Part shown: positions 58,764 through 64,000 of the stretch, in pieces
How positions within the stretch are numbered: position 1 is the stretch's first letter
How the letters are laid out: each line of letters begins with the position of its first letter
Assembly: GCF_014201355.1 (NCBI RefSeq)
Contig: NZ_JACHEG010000013.1
Location: forward strand, 1 to 64,000
DNA: 64,000 nt
Direction of reading: 5' to 3'
DNA from: Aliirhizobium wenxiniae
Lineage (GTDB): Bacteria; Pseudomonadota; Alphaproteobacteria; Rhizobiales; Rhizobiaceae
Translations under genes and position numbers: made by a program
Notes under the pieces: generated by a model
What the model saw: only the letters and a program-made list of their open reading frames with translations
Told to the model about the DNA's origin: nothing
Database searches by the model: none

Positions 58764-59098
58764 AAGACCCGTCGCTCGTGTTCCAGTTAGGAAAAAACTA
58801 GACGGTTGACTCGGATATCGTCGGCTTAAGCTCTTGAGCTAACTCGAACCTTCGATCACTACGTGCCGCTTTCGCTAAGCGACTGTTATTTTTCGCTTTC
58901 TTAACTCTATACCGCGCCCCCGGGTGATAGTGCGAGAAACAGATGGCTAAACACCCAAGCTTGGCGACATGAAAACATGAGGAATACCCCCTAGTTTATC
59001 TGCCGCGCCTAAGCTATGTATCGCTGTCCTATGAATTGCTTGAGTTCTGCCGTGCCCGGTTGCATCCATCTGTACCCAGTTTAGATTGTCCGCCTGTA
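58764..59098. other. Intergenic region before the iron-uptake locus
   Basis: About 330 bases of lower GC. A small hairpin, CGCTT-TCGCT-AAGCG, at roughly 58868-58883 is followed by a T-rich stretch and may terminate the alginate operon. No convincing Fur, RirA or Irr box could be picked out by eye upstream of the sigma-factor gene, though iron control would be expected here. Confidence 0.4.
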
Positions 59099-59596
59099 AT
59101 GGTTTGGGATATTCATTACCTGTTTGGCCGCCACTCGAAGGAGCTTCGAACCTTTCTGCGTAACCGCGGGCTGACGGAGGACACCGCGGCAGATCTGACG
59201 CAGGACAGTTTCCTGCGGCTAATCACGGCCAAACCAACCGCGCTGGAACACAATCCGCGGGCCTATCTATTCCGAATTTCCCGCAATCTCCTGATCGATC
59301 ACCGCAGGCGTGAAAGCAAGGCGCCTTTCAGCCATGTCTCGGAGGCCAAGGCCAACGCGGTTGCCGACCCCAAGCCGTCTGCCGAAACTGTCGTCTACGA
59401 CAAACAGCGTCTGGCGCTCTCGGATGCAGCACTCGCGGAACTACCCGCACGGACCCGCAAGGCGTTTGAACTCTACCGGCTCGAGGAAATGACCATCGCC
59501 GAGGTTGCAGAGACGATCGGGCTTTCGACAACCCGAACCTGGTCACTCATCCGCGAAGCCTATCGCCACATCCGCGCACGGCTGAAGGATGTCTGA
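59099..59596 (+). CDS. FecI-type ECF RNA polymerase sigma factor
   Basis: 165 residues from ATG 59099; an in-frame TTG at 59036 would add 21 residues with no sigma-factor character. Region 2 is seen in LFGRHSKELRTFLRNRGL, then EDTAADLTQDSFLRLI and RAYLFRISRNLLIDHRRR. Region 4 is LPARTRKAFELYRLEEMT followed by IAEVAETIGLSTTRTWSLI. Sigma factors of this type switch on transcription of a ferric-siderophore receptor when the receptor signals through FecR. The FecR gene and a receptor with signalling domain follow, so the target is probably the 60766 gene. Confidence 0.9.
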   Translation: MVWDIHYLFGRHSKELRTFLRNRGLTEDTAADLTQDSFLRLITAKPTALEHNPRAYLFRISRNLLIDHRRRESKAPFSHVSEAKANAVADPKPSAETVVYDKQRLALSDAALAELPARTRKAFELYRLEEMTIAEVAETIGLSTTRTWSLIREAYRHIRARLKDV

Positions 59597-59691
59597 CATT
59601 CTGCGTCAGACTGAAGAAAAAGCCGTCTTTTCATTCGTTATCCCCTATACGAGACCGGGCATGCGCAGAAATCGCGCGAGGAGAAGCGTCG

Positions 59692-60654
59692 TTGAGTGAT
59701 GGTGCAACCGACGAGGATCGGCTGTTCGAAGAGGCGGTCGATATCCTGATCCGCATAAAGAGCGATCCGGATAATCCTGTCGCGCTGGAGATCGCGACCC
59801 GCTGGCTGGCGCGCAGTCCCCAGCATCGCGAGATATGGGAAGAGGCACTCGAAATCCACGGCATGACCGGCAAGATCCTCACCGACAAACGTCGGGCGGA
59901 ACGCAAGGCAGCTTTTTCCATGTCCCGCCGCAGCCTGGTTGTTGGCGGCATGCTGGGAGGCGGCGCCCTGCTGGCGGCCGGATATTCCGCTCCCGGCCTC
60001 ATTCTTCAGGCGCGGGCCGACGTCCTTACCTCGACCGCCGAAATAAAGCGCGTCGAACTGTCCGACGGCAGCGTTGCAACACTCGGACCCGACAGCGCGA
60101 TCGCCGTGAAGATCGGATCGGCGCGCCGGGATATCGAACTCATCCAGGGCATGGCATTTTTCGAGGTCGCCAGGGACAGTTCTCGTCCGTTTGCGGTTCG
60201 CATGGGCTCCATGGTCACGACCGCGCTCGGTACGGCTTTCGACGTGAGCGATGACGGAGGCTTTCTCAATCTGTCAGTCAGCCACGGAACCGTGCAGGCC
60301 GATCTTCCTCCCGCATTCGCGAGACCGGCAATGACGCTGCAAGCCGGCGACTGGTTGAGCCTTTCGACGGCTGACGAGGCGGTTTCCACCGGTACCCGCG
60401 ATATCGGGCATATCGCCACCTGGCGCAATGGCATGATCGTGGTCGAAAAGGAACGCGTCGCGGCGGTGGTTGCCCGTGTCGCCCGCTGGAAACGTGGTCG
60501 TGTGATGATTGCTGATCCGGGCCTCGGAAATCGGCCTGTCAGCGGCGTCTATGACCTGAGCGATCCGAGCCTCGCCCTTGAAGCCGTGGTCCAGCCCTAT
60601 GGCGGCAAGGTAAGGGAACTGACCCCTTATCTGACGGTAATTTCCGCCTTCTGA
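59692..60654 (+). CDS. FecR-family transmembrane sigma-factor regulator
   Basis: 320 residues from TTG 59692, chosen because GAGGAGAAG lies five bases upstream and no ATG or GTG is suitably placed. The N-terminal cytoplasmic part has the FecR_N (DUF4880) pattern: FEEAVDILIRIKSDP, LEIATRWLARSPQHREIWEEAL. A membrane segment follows near 85-105 (RRSLVVGGMLGGGALLAAGY), then the periplasmic FecR domain with VELSDGSVATLGPDSAIAV, RDIELIQGMAFFEVARD and PFAVRMGSMVTTALGTAFDV. It relays the signal from the receptor to the sigma factor. Confidence 0.9.
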   Translation: MSDGATDEDRLFEEAVDILIRIKSDPDNPVALEIATRWLARSPQHREIWEEALEIHGMTGKILTDKRRAERKAAFSMSRRSLVVGGMLGGGALLAAGYSAPGLILQARADVLTSTAEIKRVELSDGSVATLGPDSAIAVKIGSARRDIELIQGMAFFEVARDSSRPFAVRMGSMVTTALGTAFDVSDDGGFLNLSVSHGTVQADLPPAFARPAMTLQAGDWLSLSTADEAVSTGTRDIGHIATWRNGMIVVEKERVAAVVARVARWKRGRVMIADPGLGNRPVSGVYDLSDPSLALEAVVQPYGGKVRELTPYLTVISAF

Positions 60655-60765
60655 AAAAACTTGAGAAAAAAGAGAAAATTTCCCGAACTCCTCCGTTTTC
60701 TTATTCGGAGCATTCGGTGAACGCAGGTCATCACGCTCCGAACCGCGTATTGTGAAGGGGCAATT

Positions 60766-63210
60766 ATGAAAATTTGCGGCAATCTGAGCGTCGATCGCAG
60801 GCATCGAGTTCGTTTTTCGGCGTTTACGCTATTGCTGTCTTCGGTCGCTGCGATAACGGCGCTTGCTACGGAAAAACCTGCGATCGCGCAGACGGTCGAG
60901 ACAATATATTCGATTGCGCCCGGCCCGTTAAACCAGGCATTGGCCGCCTTTGGCCGCCAATCCGGCATCCAGATCACCTATGTCCCGTCAAATGCAGCCT
61001 CCAAACAGTCTCCGGGCGTCAGCGGACGCCTGTCGCCCGATGCTGCTATCGCTCGCATCCTGACAGATTCCGGACTGAGCTACCGCTTCACCAACCCTAG
61101 AACGATTGTCATCTCTCCTATCGGAGCCGGCAGTTCGCAAGCCGGTGATGAAGCAACGGCGCTTGCACCGATCGTCATCTCCGGCCAGAGCGCCTATGGA
61201 CCTGTTGATGGTTACGTAGCGACCAGCGCGTCTTCGGCTATGAAGGGCGATATCTCGATCCTGGAAACCCCGCAGGCGATTTCCGTGGTCACCGCCGATC
61301 GCATCGAGGATCAGGCAGCACAGAGCATCAACGAAGCATTGCGTTATACCGCCGGTGTCCGTTCGGAAACGAGCGGAGCACAGATGATGGACAATCCGCT
61401 CTATCTGCGTGGCTTTCAACAGAGCAGCCTCGAAATGTACCAAGATGGCCTCAGAGCGGTGACGCCAGGCTATTTCGGCTTCTTCGCGGCCGATCCCTAC
61501 GGTCTTGAACGCGTCGAGGTTCTGAAAGGCCCGTCATCCGTTCTTTATGGTCAGCAGGCCCCAGGTGGCCTGATCAACGTTGTGTCCAAGCGTCCGACGG
61601 AGAACCCCATCAATGAAGTCGAAACGACCATTGGAAGCTTCAGCCACTATCAGGGCGCCTTCGATATCGGCGGCACGAACGAAGACAAAAGCATCATGTA
61701 CCGGATGGTCGGCATGGCGCGTGAGGCAGAGACCCAGGTCGACTACGTGGACAATGATCGGCGCTATCTTGCACCGAGCATCACATGGACACCCGATGAA
61801 GACACCAAGCTGACCGTGCTTGGGTCCTATCAGCGCAATGATGGTGATTTCTATGCTCAGGTACCGGCTGCTGCTGTCCTGCTGCCGAACCCGAATGGCC
61901 ATATTCCGTTCAGCCGGTTTGTGGGTGAACCGGACTGGGAATACGAAACATCAAGGCGCACAGCCATCGGATACGAGTTCGAGCACCGCTTCAACGACAC
62001 CGTCCAGTTCGAACAGAATTTTCGCTACACCCATCTGACCAACCATCGGCAATATCTTCAGGCAAGCGGAGCCTTGGTCGACAATCGGTTGCTCAACCGC
62101 ACCTACAATCTCCGCGACATCGACAATGACGGCATTGCAGTCGACAGCCGTTTCCGGTTCGACTTCGACACCGGACCGATCGAACACAGGGCTATTGTCG
62201 GCCTGGATTACCTCTGGGGCAAATCCCGGTGGCTGGAGCAACGCGGAACCGCGACGGCAATCGACATCTACAACCCCGTTTATGGTTCGCCGGTCGACAC
62301 AAGTGTCGACACGACCAAGTCGCTCTCCGACATCAATGCCTCACAGGCCGGTCTCTACCTTCAGGATCAGCTGAAGATAGACAACCTCATCCTGACATTG
62401 GGAATGCGCCAGGATTGGGCATGGCGGGATACGGACAATCTCATCACCGACACGACGACCGAACAGAACGATCACGCCTTCACCAAGAAGGCCGGCCTCA
62501 CCTATCTGTTCGACAATGGGATCGCCCCTTACGCAAGTTATGCCGAGTCGTTCAATCCCATCGTCGGCACCGATAGCCTCGGGCAGGTCTTCGTTCCCGA
62601 AACTGCCCAGCAATGGGAAGTCGGGGTCAAGTATCAGCCCGAGGGCTTCGACGGCCTGTTCACGTTAAGCGCCTTCGACCTCAGGCGCCAGAATGTTCAG
62701 ACCTACGATCCCTCCGATCCGCGTTACACCTTGCAGACAGGCGAGATCCGCGCCCGCGGAATTGAATTCGAGGCCGTGGCCAATCTCAGCGACGGTGTAA
62801 GCCTTGCAGCAGCCTACACCTACACGGACGCCGAAATCACCGAAACGAAAACGACAAACCAGCTCGGAAACACGCCCTATCGCGTTCCGCGTCATACCGC
62901 ATCGCTTTGGCTGAACTACGAGCTGCAACAGGAAGCGCTCGATGGCCTGAGCGTCGGAGCCGGCGTGCGTTATATCGGTGAGACCTGGGGCAATGACGAC
63001 AACACGTTCAAGGTGCCGAGTTTCACATTGGTCGATCTCGCCGTTCGTTACGACTTCGGTAAGAAGTTCCCGGAAGCGAAGGGACTGGCTGCGTCACTCA
63101 ATGTCAGCAACCTGTTCGATAAATATTACGTGCCCGGATGCTTCACCGTGAACGGCTGCAACTATGGTTCGCAACGAACCGTCATCGGTAAGCTCAGCTA
63201 CCAGTGGTGA
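60766..63210 (+). CDS. TonB-dependent ferric-siderophore receptor with STN signalling domain
   Basis: 814 residues. Signal peptide to about residue 42 (ATEKPAIAQ). The STN (secretin/TonB N-terminal) domain spans about 45-110 (YSIAPGPLNQALAAFGRQSGIQITYVPS), which lets the receptor signal through FecR. The plug domain (about 150-260) has ETPQAISVVTADRIEDQAAQSINEALRYTAGV and LERVEVLKGPSSVLYGQQAPGGLINVVSKRP. A 22-strand barrel follows, ending in the C-terminal aromatic YQW typical of outer-membrane proteins; NLFDKYYVPGCFTVNGCNYGSQR precedes it. Substrate is a ferric siderophore, most probably hydroxamate-type given the FhuD-like gene that follows. Confidence 0.93.
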   Translation: MKICGNLSVDRRHRVRFSAFTLLLSSVAAITALATEKPAIAQTVETIYSIAPGPLNQALAAFGRQSGIQITYVPSNAASKQSPGVSGRLSPDAAIARILTDSGLSYRFTNPRTIVISPIGAGSSQAGDEATALAPIVISGQSAYGPVDGYVATSASSAMKGDISILETPQAISVVTADRIEDQAAQSINEALRYTAGVRSETSGAQMMDNPLYLRGFQQSSLEMYQDGLRAVTPGYFGFFAADPYGLERVEVLKGPSSVLYGQQAPGGLINVVSKRPTENPINEVETTIGSFSHYQGAFDIGGTNEDKSIMYRMVGMAREAETQVDYVDNDRRYLAPSITWTPDEDTKLTVLGSYQRNDGDFYAQVPAAAVLLPNPNGHIPFSRFVGEPDWEYETSRRTAIGYEFEHRFNDTVQFEQNFRYTHLTNHRQYLQASGALVDNRLLNRTYNLRDIDNDGIAVDSRFRFDFDTGPIEHRAIVGLDYLWGKSRWLEQRGTATAIDIYNPVYGSPVDTSVDTTKSLSDINASQAGLYLQDQLKIDNLILTLGMRQDWAWRDTDNLITDTTTEQNDHAFTKKAGLTYLFDNGIAPYASYAESFNPIVGTDSLGQVFVPETAQQWEVGVKYQPEGFDGLFTLSAFDLRRQNVQTYDPSDPRYTLQTGEIRARGIEFEAVANLSDGVSLAAAYTYTDAEITETKTTNQLGNTPYRVPRHTASLWLNYELQQEALDGLSVGAGVRYIGETWGNDDNTFKVPSFTLVDLAVRYDFGKKFPEAKGLAASLNVSNLFDKYYVPGCFTVNGCNYGSQRTVIGKLSYQW

Positions 63211-64000
63211 TCCCGACGCATCTCTTTGAAAGCCGCATTCACCGCCGCACCGCTATCCTCGGTGCGGCGGCATTTGTCTTGCAAGGCCTTTCCGCACGCG
63301 CGGCGTCTACTGTCGCGCCGCGTGTCGCCGCCATCGACTGGGCAGCGGCAGAAACCCTGACTGCGGTCGGGATAACGCCGATTGCGATTGCAGACCTTCC
63401 GGGGTTTCGCGCCAGTTTCGCGCATCTTCCGGATACGGCCGGCACCATAGATCTGGGCTCGACCTGGGAGCCGAATTTCGAGCTTCTCGATCGCTTGAAG
63501 CCTGACCTGATCTATCTCCCATCGTGGAGCAGCCTGTCACGCGCCCAGCTTGAGCAGATCGCCGCCGTCCGTCTTTGCGATATCCACGGCAGAGGCGGCG
63601 ATCCGATAGAAAAGGCGAGGAGCTTTGGCGAAAGCGTCGTGAATGAACTGACCACGATGTCAGAGCCTTCCGCCATTAGACAACTGGAAGCACGCCTACA
63701 ACGGATCACCGGCAAAACATCACCGCGACCCGTCTTTCTTCTCAATCTGCGCAGTACCAGTCGTTTCGTAAACGTCTACGCCGCCGGCAGCCTGCCGGAC
63801 AGCGCGTTGATGCATGTCGGTCTGCAGAATGCCTGGCAAGGTCCGGTCAACGGCTTTGGTTTCGCCTCGATCGGAGCGGAAAAGCTGCTCCAGTCTCCCG
63901 ATGCGTCGATCGTGATCCTCAATCAAAACGGTCGGACAACCGAGATGCTGTCGCGGCTGGAGCACAACATTTTCTGGACGTCCATGCCCGCCCTGCGCGC
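63207..64000 (+). CDS. FhuD-like iron-siderophore ABC transporter binding protein, 5' part
   Basis: The gene runs off the window end; 264 complete codons are visible. GTG 63207 overlaps the receptor stop by 4 bases (GTGA). A twin-arginine-type signal follows the start: HRRTAILGAAAFVLQGLSARA. The mature part fits the periplasmic binding protein 2 family of FhuD: VAAIDWAAAETLTAVGITPIAIAD, DLGSTWEPNFELLDRLKPDLIYLPSW, and later FGFASIGAEKLLQSPDASIVIL. It would carry the siderophore from the receptor to an inner-membrane FhuBC-type importer that should lie just beyond the window. Confidence 0.88.
   Translation, partial: MIPTHLFESRIHRRTAILGAAAFVLQGLSARAASTVAPRVAAIDWAAAETLTAVGITPIAIADLPGFRASFAHLPDTAGTIDLGSTWEPNFELLDRLKPDLIYLPSWSSLSRAQLEQIAAVRLCDIHGRGGDPIEKARSFGESVVNELTTMSEPSAIRQLEARLQRITGKTSPRPVFLLNLRSTSRFVNVYAAGSLPDSALMHVGLQNAWQGPVNGFGFASIGAEKLLQSPDASIVILNQNGRTTEMLSRLEHNIFWTSMPALR

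Noticed and set aside
1..64000. tRNA, rRNA, CRISPR arrays, insertion sequences and replication origins
   Set aside because: Looked for by eye on both strands; no array of spaced repeats, no transposase motif and no tRNA-like cloverleaf was recognised.

Overview
The window looks like a replicon segment from an alphaproteobacterium of the Rhizobiaceae (Agrobacterium/Rhizobium type). The reasons are its high GC content, dense ABC importer operons each next to its own LacI or GntR regulator, an IolC kinase fused to a DUF2090 domain, a PF00107/PF00294/PF08013 polyol cluster, and an alginate lyase whose catalytic residues carry the same numbers (H311, Y365, H531) as those I recall for Atu3025 of Agrobacterium tumefaciens. 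No rRNA, tRNA, CRISPR array or intact mobile element was seen. Nearly every gene serves uptake and breakdown of an unusual carbon or phosphorus source.

Layout. 1-165: tail of an oligopeptide-type ABC ATPase. 166-939: mostly non-coding, with a decayed MFS permease fragment. 940-9071: one plus-strand operon with a GntR regulator, a dipeptide-type ABC importer (binding protein, two permeases, two ATPases) and two DapA-family aldolase/lyase paralogs; substrate unknown. 9663-21102 (minus strand): myo-inositol catabolism (iolG, sugar ABC importer, a second Gfo/Idh dehydrogenase, iolC, iolD, iolE, iolB and a Hyi/IolI-like isomerase), with a divergent LacI regulator at 21271-22293 and two palindromic operators between them. 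iolA is not in the window.

22318-34733: a LacI regulator, an Fbp/Afu-type importer (binding protein, fused double permease, ATPase), an inositol-monophosphatase-family phosphatase, the ugpBAEC glycerol-3-phosphate importer and a Na/phosphate cotransporter with a PhoU-like tail. Together they read as an organophosphate scavenging block. 35134-44907: a polyol locus with divergent arms. The minus arm has a PfkB kinase, a GatZ-like epimerase, two permeases and an ATPase; the plus arm has a binding protein, an SDR, a zinc dehydrogenase and a LacI regulator. The enzyme set matches the published D-altritol/galactitol pathway of A. tumefaciens.

45140-58763: an alginate oligomer locus. It holds an RraA-family pseudogene (one stop, two frameshifts), a GntR regulator with three direct repeats spaced exactly 20 bp, an AlgS/AlgM1/AlgM2/AlgQ-type importer, a PL15 exo-alginate lyase, an SDR (probable DEH reductase), an SGNH hydrolase, a D-2-hydroxyacid dehydrogenase, a TIM-barrel isomerase and a glucarate-dehydratase-like enzyme. 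59099-64000: a FecI-type sigma factor, a FecR regulator, a TonB-dependent receptor with an STN domain and the start of a FhuD-like binding protein, which form a cell-surface-signalled ferric siderophore system.

A recurring design is that each of the six binding-protein genes checked is followed by a strong RNA hairpin before the next gene, and most regulators have recognisable palindromes or repeats in their divergent or upstream promoter.
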